Positions 45,967 to 55,266 of a stretch of DNA of 64,000 nt are shown here, piece after piece (within the stretch, counting starts at the first letter, position 1; the number at the start of each line of letters is the position of its first letter). Source of the stretch: Antrihabitans stalagmiti (lineage in GTDB: Bacteria > Actinomycetota > Actinomycetes > Mycobacteriales > Mycobacteriaceae); contig NZ_JAEMNV010000004.1 in assembly GCF_016482825.1 (NCBI RefSeq), positions 585,655-649,654 on the forward strand. The letters are read 5' to 3'. Made by a program: the position numbers and the translations under genes. The notes beneath the pieces were generated by a model. The model did not search any database, was not told the origin of the DNA, and saw only the letters and a program-made list of their open reading frames with translations.

Positions 45967-46004
45967 GTCCTTTCGGTGGTCAGGCCCTCCGAAAGGACTC
46001 ACGA
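45961..46004. repeat. Palindrome family A, copy 2
   Basis: TCGTGAGTCCTTTCGG (45961-45976) is inverted exactly at 45989-46004. The preceding GGCCTTCGGCC is identical to that before copy 4. Again both convergent genes end in TCG TGA read from the arms: + at 45964-45966 and - at 46001-45999. Confidence 0.8.
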
Positions 46005-46703
46005 GCCGCTTGCGGCCTTCCAGATATAACGAACCTGCGGACGACCCGCCCGACCGTATTCGGTCTGCCTCTCGACGATGCTGTCGTCGGCGAGCTTTTC
46101 GAGGTACCGCCACGCCGTTACTCGCGATACCCCGACCGCCAACCCGACCTCTGCGGCACCGAGACCGTCCGCTGAATCCCGTACCGCTCGGGCGATTTCG
46201 TCCAGGGTCTGTGGTGCAACACCTTTGGGTGAGGCCGAACGTTCTTCCGGCGATCGCAGAACGCCCATCGCACGGTCGATATCGCGTTGACTGACAGCGG
46301 TTTCACCCGCAGTCAACGCTTTTCGGTACTCGACGTAGCGGTCGAGTTTGTCCCGGAACGCCGAGAACGTGAACGGCTTGAGCAGATACAGCACAACTCC
46401 GTGCGCGACCGCCGACCGCACCATCGCGAGGTCGCGTGCCGAGGTTATCGCAATGACATCGGGGCTCGGCCTGGTACCGGTAAATGCTGCAGCAACATCG
46501 AGTCCACTGATGTCGGGAAGGCCGATGTCCATAAGCACCAGATCGATCGGGGTACCGGCCGCCGCTGCGTTCGCCGCTGCTCGCATCGCATCGCGACCCG
46601 TATGGGCGACTCCCGCGACCTCGAATCCCGCGACGCGATCCACATACGTTCGGTGTGCTTCGGCGATCAAGATCTCGTCTTCGACGATGAGTACTCGAAT
46701 CAT
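45999..46703 (-). CDS. CitB/DcuR-type response regulator
   Basis: A 234-residue response regulator: receiver with VEDE at 8-10, phosphoacceptor Asp59 (LVLMDIGLPDISGLD) and Lys109 (YLLKPFTF). A C-terminal winged-helix segment follows, with LGAAEVGLAVGVSRVTAWRYLEKL, as in DcuR/CitB regulators. ATG 46703 overlaps the kinase stop (ATGA). With the divergent dctA it should control C4-dicarboxylate uptake; that assignment is from context. A much longer open frame upstream is spurious. Confidence 0.87.
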   Translation of the reverse strand: MIRVLIVEDEILIAEAHRTYVDRVAGFEVAGVAHTGRDAMRAAANAAAAGTPIDLVLMDIGLPDISGLDVAAAFTGTRPSPDVIAITSARDLAMVRSAVAHGVVLYLLKPFTFSAFRDKLDRYVEYRKALTAGETAVSQRDIDRAMGVLRSPEERSASPKGVAPQTLDEIARAVRDSADGLGAAEVGLAVGVSRVTAWRYLEKLADDSIVERQTEYGRAGRPQVRYIWKAASGS

Positions 46704-48283
46704 CGTCGGCCTCGGGTTCCCGTGCGTGGAATCGACACCACGACAGCGGCTTCGGGCTCCTGCTCGGCAACTATCGTGCCGCCATGGCGAGCGACCAACT
46801 GGCTGACCAGAGCAAGCCCCAACCCCCGGTGATCTTCCTTGGTCGAGTATCCGCGGCCGGTCGCCTTGGCGAACTGTTCGGTACTCAGGCCCGGACCACT
46901 GTCGGCGACTCTGACCACGAGTTGCGAATCTACCTCGTGGACAGTCACTTCGACCCAGGCATCGGCGGAGGAGAGGGCGGCGTCGATCGCATTGTCGGTC
47001 AGGTTGCCGATCAAGGTGACTGCCTCGGTCGTCGATAGGGGAGCAGACGACGCCAAGGCGGTCTCCTCGCTGACCGACAGTTCGACACCCCGTTCGGCGG
47101 CCTGTCCGATCTTGCCGAGCAACAGTGCTGCCAGCGCAGGCTCGTGTACCGACCCCATTAACCGGTCGATGAGGTGTTGCGACAGTGCAAGTTCCGATGT
47201 CGCGAACTGGACGGCGTCGTCGTAGCGGCCGAGTTCGACCATGGTGATGACTGTGTGTAACCGATTGGCGGACTCGTGAGCTTGAGATCGCAACGATTCG
47301 GCGAATCCGCGAACCGAGTCCAATTCGCCCATGACACTTTGCAATTCGGTGTGATCGCGGATCGTCAACACTGTCGCGACCACCCGGCCGTCGAACTCGA
47401 CAGGGTCGGTGTTCACGACGAGCACTCGGTTGGTCGTCACGTGCATCTCGTCGCGAATCGACAAAGGTGACAGGTCGCGCATGGATTCGGGCAGGTCGGT
47501 GCGGCGCACCGGACCCGCCGGCAGGTCGAGCAACCGTCGTGCCTCGTCGTTGACGACGTCGGCGACGTCGGGGGAGTCGACGCCGAACACAACAAGGCCC
47601 TCGTGAATCGAATGCAGTACGGCGTCGTTGTGCTCGTACATGGTGCGAAGTTCGTCGGGCGCCATACCGTGCGTCTGGCGTCGCAGCCGACGACTCAGCA
47701 ACCACGAACTGACAACTGCCATTGCGAGGCCTGCTGCCGTGATGCCGAGAATGATCGGCAGGCCACGCGTCACCTGCTCACCGATACGCGCCCGCGTCAC
47801 TCCCGCTGACACCAGTCCCACAATCGCGCCGCCGTCGTCGTAGACGGGCGTAACCGACCGAATGGACGGCCCGAGCGATCCCGCGTACGTCTCGGTGAAG
47901 GTTTCACCCGCGAGTGCCTGATCGATGTTGCCGGAGAAGAGTTGGCCGATCAGCTCGGGGTTCGCGTGCGTGTAGCGCGTGCGATCCGGCGCCATGACGA
48001 CGATGAAGTCCATCCCCGTCGCGAGTCGGATGCGTTCGGTCTCCGGCTGCAATATCGCGGTCGGGTCCGCCGACTGCAACGCATCCGCGGTCGAGCGTGC
48101 CTGCGCCAAACTCACGGCGATGCCAACGACCTCTTCCCGGGTTGCAGAGTCGCTGTCACGCCGTGCATCGACGATCGCGAGGACGGTACCTGCGGCGATG
48201 ACGATCGTCAGCACCAAAAGCTGCAGGACGAGGACCTGCCGCGCGAGCGAAACGCGCCCCGCCGTCACACGTCCTCGGGTCAC
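46700..48283 (-). CDS. CitA/DcuS-type sensor histidine kinase
   Basis: A 527-residue kinase. TM1 (about 15-38) and TM2 (about 170-195, LPIILGITAAGLAMAVVSSWLLS) enclose a PAS-like extracytoplasmic sensor with RYTHANPELIGQLFSG, the pattern of citrate/dicarboxylate sensors. A cytoplasmic PAS (YEHNDAVLHSIHEGLVVFG) precedes the dimerisation helix with phospho-His in LRSQAHESANRLHTV. The ATPase domain has NLTDNAIDA, VADSGPGL and HRGLGLALV. GTG 48283 has AAGGAGG 5 nt upstream, which overrides the longer frame. Confidence 0.88.
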   Translation of the reverse strand: MTRGRVTAGRVSLARQVLVLQLLVLTIVIAAGTVLAIVDARRDSDSATREEVVGIAVSLAQARSTADALQSADPTAILQPETERIRLATGMDFIVVMAPDRTRYTHANPELIGQLFSGNIDQALAGETFTETYAGSLGPSIRSVTPVYDDGGAIVGLVSAGVTRARIGEQVTRGLPIILGITAAGLAMAVVSSWLLSRRLRRQTHGMAPDELRTMYEHNDAVLHSIHEGLVVFGVDSPDVADVVNDEARRLLDLPAGPVRRTDLPESMRDLSPLSIRDEMHVTTNRVLVVNTDPVEFDGRVVATVLTIRDHTELQSVMGELDSVRGFAESLRSQAHESANRLHTVITMVELGRYDDAVQFATSELALSQHLIDRLMGSVHEPALAALLLGKIGQAAERGVELSVSEETALASSAPLSTTEAVTLIGNLTDNAIDAALSSADAWVEVTVHEVDSQLVVRVADSGPGLSTEQFAKATGRGYSTKEDHRGLGLALVSQLVARHGGTIVAEQEPEAAVVVSIPRTGTRGRR

Positions 48284-48351
48284 TCGGCCTCCTTCGACAC
48301 GCCGGTTTCGGTTTGGGCAACCGAGCCTTTGTGAACGTAATGAACGCAATC

Positions 48352-48365
48352 GTGACTCACATCAC
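48352..48365. promoter_or_regulatory. CRP/GlxR-like site 1 upstream of dctA
   Basis: GTGA-CTCACA-TCAC matches GTGA-N6-TCAC, the core of the CRP/GlxR consensus TGTGAN6TCACA. It is centred about 82 bp upstream of the dctA start. Confidence 0.55.
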
Positions 48366-48396
48366 GTCCGCAGGCCAACATTCTTACTGAGGCGAA

Positions 48397-48410
48397 GTGA
48401 TTCACCTCAC
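48397..48410. promoter_or_regulatory. CRP/GlxR-like site 2 upstream of dctA
   Basis: GTGA-TTCACC-TCAC is a second GTGA-N6-TCAC site, centred exactly 45 bp from the first. It lies about 37 bp upstream of dctA. A cAMP-responsive regulator of the GlxR type is the likely ligand, by analogy. Confidence 0.55.
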
Positions 48411-48440
48411 TTCACCACCCGACACGGGAGAGGACACCAG

Positions 48441-49844
48441 ATGACTACTCGCAATATTCGCCCTGATGACAACCCAGTAACCGAGAAGCCCAAGAAGAGG
48501 GACAAGACCCACTGGCTCTACATGGCGGTCATCGTCGCTGTGTTCGCGGGCATCCTGGTCGGCTGGCTAGCGCCCGATACCGGTAAGTCGTTCGGCGTGC
48601 TCGGCACGATGTTCATCAGCCTGATCAAGATGATGATCAGCCCGGTGATCTTCTGCACGATCGTGCTCGGCATCGGATCGGTCAAAGCCGCGGCAAGCGT
48701 CGGCAAGGTCGGTGGCCTCGCACTCGCCTACTTCATCACCATGTCGACCGCCGCACTCGGAATCGGCCTTCTGGTCGGCAACCTCCTGCAGCCAGGCAGC
48801 GGTCTCGACATCTCCGAAAATGTCGGAGCGGGCGCCGACTACGCCGAGAAGGCACACGGTGCCGGCGGAACGATGGACTTCTTCCAGAGCATCATCCCGA
48901 CGTCGCTGCTGTCCTCGCTCACGGCAGGCAGCGTGTTGCAAACCCTCTTCGTTGCCCTCCTCGTCGGCTTCGGTCTGCAGGCGATGGGCAAGGCGGGCGA
49001 GCCGATCGTTCGTGGCGTCGGGCATCTGCAGAAGCTGGTCTTCCGCATCCTGGCGATGATCCTGTGGCTCGCACCGATCGGCGCCTTCGGTGCCATCGCG
49101 AATGTGGTCGGCCAGACCGGACTCGACGCGGTCGTGCAACTCGGCACCTTGATGCTTGCGTTCTACATCACCTGTGCAATCTTCGTCTTCGGCATCCTCG
49201 GCCTGATCCTGAAGTTCGTCTCCGGCTTCTCGATCTTCCGCCTGGTTCGCTACTTGGCGAGGGAGTACCTGCTCATCGTCGCCACGTCGTCCTCCGAGTC
49301 TGCGCTGCCCCGCTTGATCGCCAAGATGGAGCACCTCGGCGTGGAGCGCACCACCGTCGGAGTTGTTGTCCCGACCGGATATTCGTTCAACCTCGACGGC
49401 ACCGCGATCTACCTCACGATGGCGTCGATCTTCATCGCCGACGCCATGGGACAGCCGCTCGCACTGAGTGAACAGCTCGGACTGCTCGCCTTTATGATCG
49501 TCGCTTCCAAGGGCGCCGCCGGCGTCAGCGGTGCAGGCCTTGCGACACTCGCCGGTGGACTGCAGAGCCACCGTCCGGAACTGCTCGACGGTGTCGGCTT
49601 GATCGTCGGAATCGACCGGTTCATGTCGGAAGCTCGTGCAGTGACCAACTTCTCGGGCAACGCAGTCGCCACGATGTTGGTCGGCACCTGGACGAAGACT
49701 ATCGACAACGACAAGGTCAAGGCAGTCTTCGACGGCAACGATCCATTCGACGAGGAGACCATGGTCGACGACCACGGTCCGGCCCCCGAAGATGACGCGA
49801 GGCCCTCGAACGAGGGACCAGCGAAAGAGAAAGCGCTGGTATAG
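48441..49844 (+). CDS. dctA: C4-dicarboxylate:cation symporter DctA
   Basis: A 467-residue DAACS-family transporter for succinate, fumarate or malate. It shows eight or so hydrophobic segments, the serine-rich re-entrant motif ATSSSESALPRL, the substrate/ion motif PTGYSFNLDGTAIYL and the second hairpin SKGAAGVSGAG. A hydrophilic acidic tail ends the protein. ATG 48441 has GGGAGAGGA upstream. Divergent from the dicarboxylate-type two-component genes, which should induce it. Confidence 0.92.
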   Translation: MTTRNIRPDDNPVTEKPKKRDKTHWLYMAVIVAVFAGILVGWLAPDTGKSFGVLGTMFISLIKMMISPVIFCTIVLGIGSVKAAASVGKVGGLALAYFITMSTAALGIGLLVGNLLQPGSGLDISENVGAGADYAEKAHGAGGTMDFFQSIIPTSLLSSLTAGSVLQTLFVALLVGFGLQAMGKAGEPIVRGVGHLQKLVFRILAMILWLAPIGAFGAIANVVGQTGLDAVVQLGTLMLAFYITCAIFVFGILGLILKFVSGFSIFRLVRYLAREYLLIVATSSSESALPRLIAKMEHLGVERTTVGVVVPTGYSFNLDGTAIYLTMASIFIADAMGQPLALSEQLGLLAFMIVASKGAAGVSGAGLATLAGGLQSHRPELLDGVGLIVGIDRFMSEARAVTNFSGNAVATMLVGTWTKTIDNDKVKAVFDGNDPFDEETMVDDHGPAPEDDARPSNEGPAKEKALV

Positions 49845-49858
49845 GGTCCCGCGCTACA

Positions 49859-49901
49859 CGTGAGTCCTTCCGGGGTGTCCAGTCCTCCGGAAGGACTCAC
49901 T
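49859..49901. repeat. Palindrome family A, copy 3
   Basis: GTGAGTCCTTCCGG (49860-49873) is inverted exactly as CCGGAAGGACTCAC (49887-49900). Compared with copies 2 and 4 the TTTCGG core is changed to TTCCGG on both arms, so the change is compensatory. It lies downstream of dctA in a tandem gene arrangement and does not supply a stop codon. Confidence 0.8.
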
Positions 49902-49980
49902 CGTGTGTACGGCCAGTTTGTCGGGCCGAGTTCATTCTCGGGGAACGACCTGTACACCTTCGGCTGCGACAGTGAAACCC

Positions 49981-50682
49981 ATGAGCGGTGAACTGATCGT
50001 TTCGATTTCCGGTATCAGGACCGAAACCCTTTCCGCCGCGACCGACTTCGCCGATGCGATGGATGGTCGCGGTGTTCGGCTTTCCCTCCTGGTCGCGCCA
50101 CGGCTGCCAGACAAGTATCGGCTCGTGCGTGACGAGCACACGCAGGAATGGTTGCGCGCCAGGCGTGATGGTGGCGACGCCATCGTCTTGCACGGCTACG
50201 ACCAGGCAGCGACGAAGCGCCGTCGAGCGGAGTTCGCGGCCCTCCCCGCACACGAGGCTCGGCTACGGCTCATCGCCGCTGACCGTGTCCTCGAAGAAAC
50301 CGGTTTGCGGACAAGAATTTTCGCTGCACCACAGTGGTCCGCATCGGACGGAGCGATGGCAGCGCTACCTGGTGCGGGTTTCCGCGTCGCTGCCGGTCTG
50401 AGTGCGATCCACGACTTGGACCGCGGCGACTCCGTGCGCGCGCGGGTTCTCGGAATCGGTGAGGGGTTCCGAGCAGAGCCGTGGTGGTGCCGAGCGTTGG
50501 TCATGGGTGCCGGCCGGATTGCGCGCAAGGAAGGCACACTCCGGCTTGCGATCTCGGCGAAGCAACTCGGCCGATCGGGGCCGCGCCAGGCATTGCTGGA
50601 CGCGGTCGATCTCGCGCTGCACCACGGCGCGAACTCCGATGTCTACCGGTCGATGTCGGAGCCGCAGTCCCGCGCTGCCTGA
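49981..50682 (+). CDS. DUF2334-type polysaccharide deacetylase-like protein
   Basis: A 233-residue protein. It fits the DUF2334 group of NodB-like fold proteins: LSLLVAPRLPDKYRLV, AIVLHGYDQ (in place of the usual metal-ligand HGxxH region) and FAAPQWSASDGAMAALPGAGF. The full set of deacetylase metal ligands is not obvious, so activity is uncertain. ATG 49981 is chosen over an earlier in-frame start because it removes an unconserved leader that overlaps the palindrome. Confidence 0.7.
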   Translation: MSGELIVSISGIRTETLSAATDFADAMDGRGVRLSLLVAPRLPDKYRLVRDEHTQEWLRARRDGGDAIVLHGYDQAATKRRRAEFAALPAHEARLRLIAADRVLEETGLRTRIFAAPQWSASDGAMAALPGAGFRVAAGLSAIHDLDRGDSVRARVLGIGEGFRAEPWWCRALVMGAGRIARKEGTLRLAISAKQLGRSGPRQALLDAVDLALHHGANSDVYRSMSEPQSRAA

Positions 50683-50689
50683 CCTGCCG

Positions 50690-51337
50690 TCAGCGCAACT
50701 GCAGTGCTTCCTCTTCCGGTAGCACCCGGAATTCCGTTCCCGCGGAGGCCAGTTCCTTCAGCCGCGCGTAGTAGATGCCGCGGCCGGCGTCGGAGACGAC
50801 CTCCTGGTGAATCGGAAATGCGAATCGTGGTGCGACAGCGCGGAGGTAGTCGACGGTCTCGCTGAGCTTCATCCATGGAGCCGCCGCGGGGAGTGCGAGG
50901 ATGTCGACCGAGACGTCCGGGACGAACAGTGAATCCCCGGGATGCAGCAGCCTGCCGGGTTCGTCCTTCGTGCCGAGCAGATAGGCGATGTTGTCGACCA
51001 ACGGGAGATCCGGATGGATGACGGCGTGAGTTCCGCCTGCCCCCGTGACCTGGATGCCGCCGACGTCGAACACGTCGCCCGCGCGCACGGCGGTCCACGC
51101 CGGACCGAACTTCGCCGCGGTCTGCGGATCGGCGTACAACTTGGCGCCGGGATTCGCCTCGACCAGCGCCGGCAGTCGATCGGCGTCGGCGTGATCGGCG
51201 TGCTGGTGGGTGATGAGGATGGCGTCGAGGCCGCCGATGCCTTCGAAACCGTGAGAAAACGATCCAGGGTCGAAGAGGATCTTCGTGTCGCTGTCTTCGA
51301 CGAGGATGCAGGAGTGCCTGAAGTGACTCATTCGCAT
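50690..51337 (-). CDS. MBL-fold metallo-hydrolase
   Basis: A 216-residue metallo-beta-lactamase-fold protein. The metal motif is LITHQHADHADADRL (HxHxDH), with HPGDSLFVPDVSVDILALP and FPIHQE completing the site. It resembles the UlaG-like group. The start is ATG 51337 or 51331; the longer frame adds 38 residues without family features. Substrate unknown. Confidence 0.85.
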   Translation of the reverse strand: MRMSHFRHSCILVEDSDTKILFDPGSFSHGFEGIGGLDAILITHQHADHADADRLPALVEANPGAKLYADPQTAAKFGPAWTAVRAGDVFDVGGIQVTGAGGTHAVIHPDLPLVDNIAYLLGTKDEPGRLLHPGDSLFVPDVSVDILALPAAAPWMKLSETVDYLRAVAPRFAFPIHQEVVSDAGRGIYYARLKELASAGTEFRVLPEEEALQLR

Positions 51338-51451
51338 ACGTACGAGTATGCGCCGGAACGTCGCTGTGGTGGACCGGTAAACTCCATGGTCGTCGAACCT
51401 TTCAAGGTTCTCCAGCGCCGAAGAACCGCAGTATCGAGCGAGGAGTTTCAC

Positions 51452-51688
51452 GTGGCCCGAGTCGTGGTCGATGTCATGCCGAAGGCTGAGATCCTGGATC
51501 CGCAGGGGCAGGCCATAGTCGGCGCACTGCCACGCCTCGGATTCGATGGTGTGTCCGACGTGCGGCAGGGCAAGCGTTTCGAACTCGAAGTCGACGACAA
51601 CGTCGACGACACCGAGTTGGAGAAGATCGCCGAATCACTGCTGTGCAACACGGTGATCGAGGACTGGAAAGTGACACGTCTGCCATGA
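51452..51688 (+). CDS. purS: FGAM synthetase subunit PurS
   Basis: A 78-residue PurS. It has [33 protein letters not shown] and a C-terminal [10 protein letters not shown], all diagnostic. PurS bridges PurQ and PurL in the three-part FGAM synthetase. GAGGAG is 7 nt ahead of GTG 51452. Its stop overlaps the purQ ATG. Confidence 0.95.
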   Translation: MARVVVDVMPKAEILDPQGQAIVGALPRLGFDGVSDVRQGKRFELEVDDNVDDTELEKIAESLLCNTVIEDWKVTRLP

Positions 51689-52362
51689 CCGCCAAGATCG
51701 GTGTCATCACATTTCCGGGGACCCTGGACGACGTCGATGCAGCACGCGCTGTCACGCTCGCCGGTGCCGAACCCGTCGCACTGTGGCACGCGGACGCCGA
51801 CCTCAAGGGCGTCGACGCAGTTGTGGTGCCGGGTGGCTTCTCGTACGGCGATTACCTCCGCGCGGGAGCAATTGCACGATTCGCCCCGGTGATGGGCGAA
51901 GTGATCCGGGCGGCAGGTACGGGCCTGCCGGTGTTGGGCATCTGCAACGGCTTCCAGGTGCTCTGTGAAGCCGGATTGCTGCCAGGCGCATTGACCCGCA
52001 ACGAAGGTCTGCACTTCATCTGCCGTGACCAGTGGCTGCGCGTCGACTCGAACTCCACGGCCTGGTCGTCGCGATACGAGGTCGGTGCCGAGATCTTGGT
52101 GCCACTCAAGTCGGGCGAAGGCCGTTTCCAGGCATCCGAGCAGGTGCTCGACGAGTTGGAGGGCGAAGGTCGCGTTGTTTTCCGATACTCGGGCGACAAC
52201 CCGAACGGCTCGCAGCGTGGAATCGCCGGTATCGCCTCGGCGAACGGTCGGATCGTCGGCCTGATGCCGCATCCGGAACATGCAACCGAAGCATTGACCG
52301 GACCGAGCGACGATGGGCTCGGGTTGTTCCTTTCGGTGCTCGACTCGCTGGTGTCCGCATAA
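51685..52362 (+). CDS. purQ: FGAM synthetase glutaminase subunit PurQ
   Basis: A 225-residue class I glutamine amidotransferase. The nucleophile is Cys in [27 protein letters not shown] is the PurQ-specific segment and GLMPHPEHA carries the His/Glu pair. ATG 51685 overlaps the purS stop, giving stoichiometric expression. It supplies ammonia to PurL, whose gene is about 6 kb downstream. Confidence 0.96.
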   Translation: MTAKIGVITFPGTLDDVDAARAVTLAGAEPVALWHADADLKGVDAVVVPGGFSYGDYLRAGAIARFAPVMGEVIRAAGTGLPVLGICNGFQVLCEAGLLPGALTRNEGLHFICRDQWLRVDSNSTAWSSRYEVGAEILVPLKSGEGRFQASEQVLDELEGEGRVVFRYSGDNPNGSQRGIAGIASANGRIVGLMPHPEHATEALTGPSDDGLGLFLSVLDSLVSA

Positions 52363-52381
52363 CAGATGGTCGTGTCGCGGA

Positions 52382-53599
52382 TTGACTGAGTCGACTCCGC
52401 CCGCCCGCGGCTCGTTGCTTCGACGGAACGCGTCGTTCCGTTTGCTGTGGTCGTCACGGGCGACGTCGTATCTCGGTGAATCGCTCGGTCTGGTTGCGCT
52501 GCTCGTGCACCTGGAGGGCACATCGCGCGCAGCGATTGCGGCAGCAATGCTGCTTGTCGCATGCGACTTCGTGCCAGGTCTGTTCGGGCCGCTGGCGGGT
52601 GCAATCGCCGATAGGTTCGATCTGCGTCGCGTAATGATCGGATGTGAGGTCGCGCAGGCGTTGCTGACGGCGGTCATTGCCATCTGGCTGCCTGAGCTGC
52701 CGATATTGCTTCTGCTCGTCGCAATTCGAGGTTTTGCCGCACAGATCTATCTGCCCGCATCTCGTAGTGCCGTCCCAAGTCTCGTCGACGATCGAGACGT
52801 CGAGTCGGCGAATTCGACTCTCGGCGCAGGAACCTACGGACTCGAAGCAGCCGGACCACTTGTCGCTGCAGCACTCTTCGGGCTGCTCGATGTGCGCGGA
52901 CTACTGCTGATCACCGCCGCTAGTTATCTGATCGCTGCAGTCGTTCTGGTTGCACTCCCGAAACTGCCGTCCGCTCGCGTAGATATCGAGCAAGGCCTTA
53001 TCACTTCGACGCGAGCCGGGATCGGCTTCCTCTGGTCGGCACCGGCAATCCGGGTGATCGCCGTCGGCTTCTTCGCGATCGTCGCATTCAACGGCGTCGA
53101 CGATGTGGCCTTGGTGTTTCTCGCGAAAGACTCACTGCACGGCAGTGATTCGGAGGCCGCGGCACTGTACGCGGGTGTCGGCATCGGACTGGCGATCGGC
53201 TATCCGCTGTTGGCGCGCTATGCATCCCGCTTCCCCACGCTCGCTCTGTTGATCGTGGGGTTCGGCATCAGTAGCCTCGGCAATCTCGCAACCGGACTCG
53301 CCGGTGTCGTGATCACGGCGTTGCTGATTCAGATCGTTCGAGGGCTCGGGCTGACGGCATTGGATGTCGCAATCAACACCCACTTACAGCGGACCGTGCC
53401 GCGCGAGGTGCTGGGCCGGGTATTCGGCACGCTCTATGGTTTGGTCGGCGTCGCAGCAGGGCTTTCGTATCTTTTCGGCGGCATCCTGCTCCAGTTGACC
53501 GACGCTCGAACGACTTTCGTGGTCGCCGGCGTCGGTGGGCTGCTGGTGACCGTGGTGACGGCACTCGCGCTGCGACGGGTCAGTTCTTCGACATCTTGA
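52382..53599 (+). CDS. MFS transporter
   Basis: A 405-residue major facilitator of about twelve helices. LLRRNASFRLLWSSRATSYLGE, GAIADRFDLRRVMIG (loop 2-3 signature) and LQRTVPREVLGRVFGTLYG resemble the enterobactin-exporter-like/H+ antiporter-3 group. The start is TTG 52382 with no strong ribosome site, so it is tentative. Substrate unknown. The 3' end overlaps the convergent YiaA/B-like gene by 20 nt. Confidence 0.82.
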   Translation: MTESTPPARGSLLRRNASFRLLWSSRATSYLGESLGLVALLVHLEGTSRAAIAAAMLLVACDFVPGLFGPLAGAIADRFDLRRVMIGCEVAQALLTAVIAIWLPELPILLLLVAIRGFAAQIYLPASRSAVPSLVDDRDVESANSTLGAGTYGLEAAGPLVAAALFGLLDVRGLLLITAASYLIAAVVLVALPKLPSARVDIEQGLITSTRAGIGFLWSAPAIRVIAVGFFAIVAFNGVDDVALVFLAKDSLHGSDSEAAALYAGVGIGLAIGYPLLARYASRFPTLALLIVGFGISSLGNLATGLAGVVITALLIQIVRGLGLTALDVAINTHLQRTVPREVLGRVFGTLYGLVGVAAGLSYLFGGILLQLTDARTTFVVAGVGGLLVTVVTALALRRVSSSTS

Positions 53600-53864
53600 A
53601 CGGCGCATCGTGTTCGGTGATCAACCGTTCCATGCGGGCCTCGCGCAGCATCGCCTCTTCCTGCTGATCACGGACCACCTTCGCCAGCGTGAAGCAACTG
53701 GTCACGAGGAACAACGCCGTCATGATCAAGAAGCCCTTCTGCCACGGATCGATCGGCAGATAGTAGACGCCGACAAGAGTGCCGAAGAGGCTGACGCCGA
53801 ACGCGACGACTGCCTGGATATAGAACGCGGTGGTGTTGCGGGACTTCGCAGTTGGGGTTGTCAT
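53580..53864 (-). CDS. YiaA/YiaB two-helix-domain membrane protein
   Basis: A 94-residue protein with two hydrophobic helices: TTAFYIQAVVAFGVSLFGTLVGVYYLP and WQKGFLIMTALFLVTSCFTLAKVVRDQ. The YLPxxxWxKGFL..F.L..S..TLAKxxRD pattern is the YiaAB domain. A charged helical tail follows. Function unknown; probably an inner-membrane protein. Confidence 0.82.
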   Translation of the reverse strand: MTTPTAKSRNTTAFYIQAVVAFGVSLFGTLVGVYYLPIDPWQKGFLIMTALFLVTSCFTLAKVVRDQQEEAMLREARMERLITEHDAPFKMSKN

Positions 53865-53979
53865 GCCACAAAATTGTGCCGGTGGGTGCTGCTCGGCACG
53901 TGAGTACGACTACTCGAGACGGTTGGGTAGTTCCGCCGCGCGGCGCCGCGCGCCTGCGGTGCAGGCATAATCTCGGTGC

Positions 53980-55254
53980 ATGCCGCCGACAACGAACGCG
54001 ACCGCAACCCGATTGTGCACCTTCATCGACGCGTCGCCGTCACCGTTCCATGTCTGCGCGACGGTCGCCGCCCAGTTGACTGACGCCGGTTTCGTCGAGT
54101 TGGCCGAGGCGGCCGCGTGGCCTGTCTCCGAAGGCAAGTACTTCGTCGTCCGAGGCGGGTCGCTCGTTGCGTGGAGTACCGAGGGTGTCGCGCCGCTTGC
54201 TCCGTTCCGGATCGTGGGTGGCCACACGGACAGCCCGAACCTGCGCGTCAAGCAGCATCCCGATCTGACCTCGGCCGGGTGGCAGTTGGTCGGACTGGAA
54301 CCCTATGGCGGCGCGTGGCTGAACTCGTGGCTCGATCGCGACCTCGGTCTGTCGGGACGGCTCGCGGTTCGCGTTGGAAATGTTGTGCAGCAGAAGCTGG
54401 TTCGGGTCGATCGGCCGATCTTGCGGGTGCCGCAACTCGCGATCCACCTGAGCGAAGACCGCAAAGGTGTGCACCCCGATCCGCAGCGCCACGTCAACGC
54501 CGTGTGGGGAACCGGCACGTCGCCGGGCCTGATCGAGTACCTGGCCGCTGAGGTCGGCGTGGATGCGGATGCGGTCCTCGGTTGGGAGTTGATGACGCAC
54601 GACCTGGCGCCCAGTAGCGTGATCGGTGTCGAATCCGACTTGGTCAGCGCGCCGCGACTCGACAATCAGGGCACCTGCTATGCGGGGACACAAGCGTTGC
54701 TCGCCGCGGTGCAGGAGCCCGGATCGGTCGTTCCAGTGCTGGCATTGTTCGACCACGAAGAGGTCGGCAGTACCTCCGACCGTGGCGCGCAATCCGATCT
54801 GTTGAACACGGTGCTGGAGCGGGTCGTCCTTGCGGCCGGTGGCGGGCGTGAGGAGTTTCTGCGGACGATGTCGGAATCCGTCTGCGCCTCAGGCGATATG
54901 GCGCACGCGACGCATCCGAACTATCCGGATCGGCACGAGCCTGCCCATCGCATCGAGATCAACGGCGGTCCGGTTCTCAAGGTGAACCAGAATTTGCGTT
55001 ATGCGACAGACGCTTCCGGCGCGGGAGTGTTTGCCTTGGCCTGCGAGCAGGCGGGAGTTCCCTTGCAGCGCTACGTACATCGAGCAGATCTGCCGTGCGG
55101 TTCGACGATCGGTCCGATCACAGCGGCGCGCACAGGTCTGTCGACTGTCGACGTGGGTGCGGCGCAGCTCGCGATGCACTCGGCCCGTGAGCTGATGGGT
55201 GCCCACGATGTTGCCGCCTACGCGGCCGCTCTCGCAGCGTTTCTAGGGCCGTAG
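53980..55254 (+). CDS. pepC: M18 family aminopeptidase
   Basis: A 424-residue M18 metallo-aminopeptidase. [16 protein letters not shown] starts the family N-terminus, and the two-zinc site is built from [28 protein letters not shown] and [15 protein letters not shown], plus [20 protein letters not shown] near the end. It is cytosolic and removes N-terminal residues from peptides. In M. tuberculosis the corresponding pepC lies a few genes before purL, as here. Confidence 0.93.
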   Translation: MPPTTNATATRLCTFIDASPSPFHVCATVAAQLTDAGFVELAEAAAWPVSEGKYFVVRGGSLVAWSTEGVAPLAPFRIVGGHTDSPNLRVKQHPDLTSAGWQLVGLEPYGGAWLNSWLDRDLGLSGRLAVRVGNVVQQKLVRVDRPILRVPQLAIHLSEDRKGVHPDPQRHVNAVWGTGTSPGLIEYLAAEVGVDADAVLGWELMTHDLAPSSVIGVESDLVSAPRLDNQGTCYAGTQALLAAVQEPGSVVPVLALFDHEEVGSTSDRGAQSDLLNTVLERVVLAAGGGREEFLRTMSESVCASGDMAHATHPNYPDRHEPAHRIEINGGPVLKVNQNLRYATDASGAGVFALACEQAGVPLQRYVHRADLPCGSTIGPITAARTGLSTVDVGAAQLAMHSARELMGAHDVAAYAAALAAFLGP

Positions 55255-55266
55255 GGGCCTTCGGCC

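Noticed and set aside
46704-47705. N-terminal extension of the CitB-type regulator frame
   Set aside because: It lies on the same strand as, but in another frame within, the sensor kinase gene and is arginine-rich nonsense; the receiver starts at ATG 46703.
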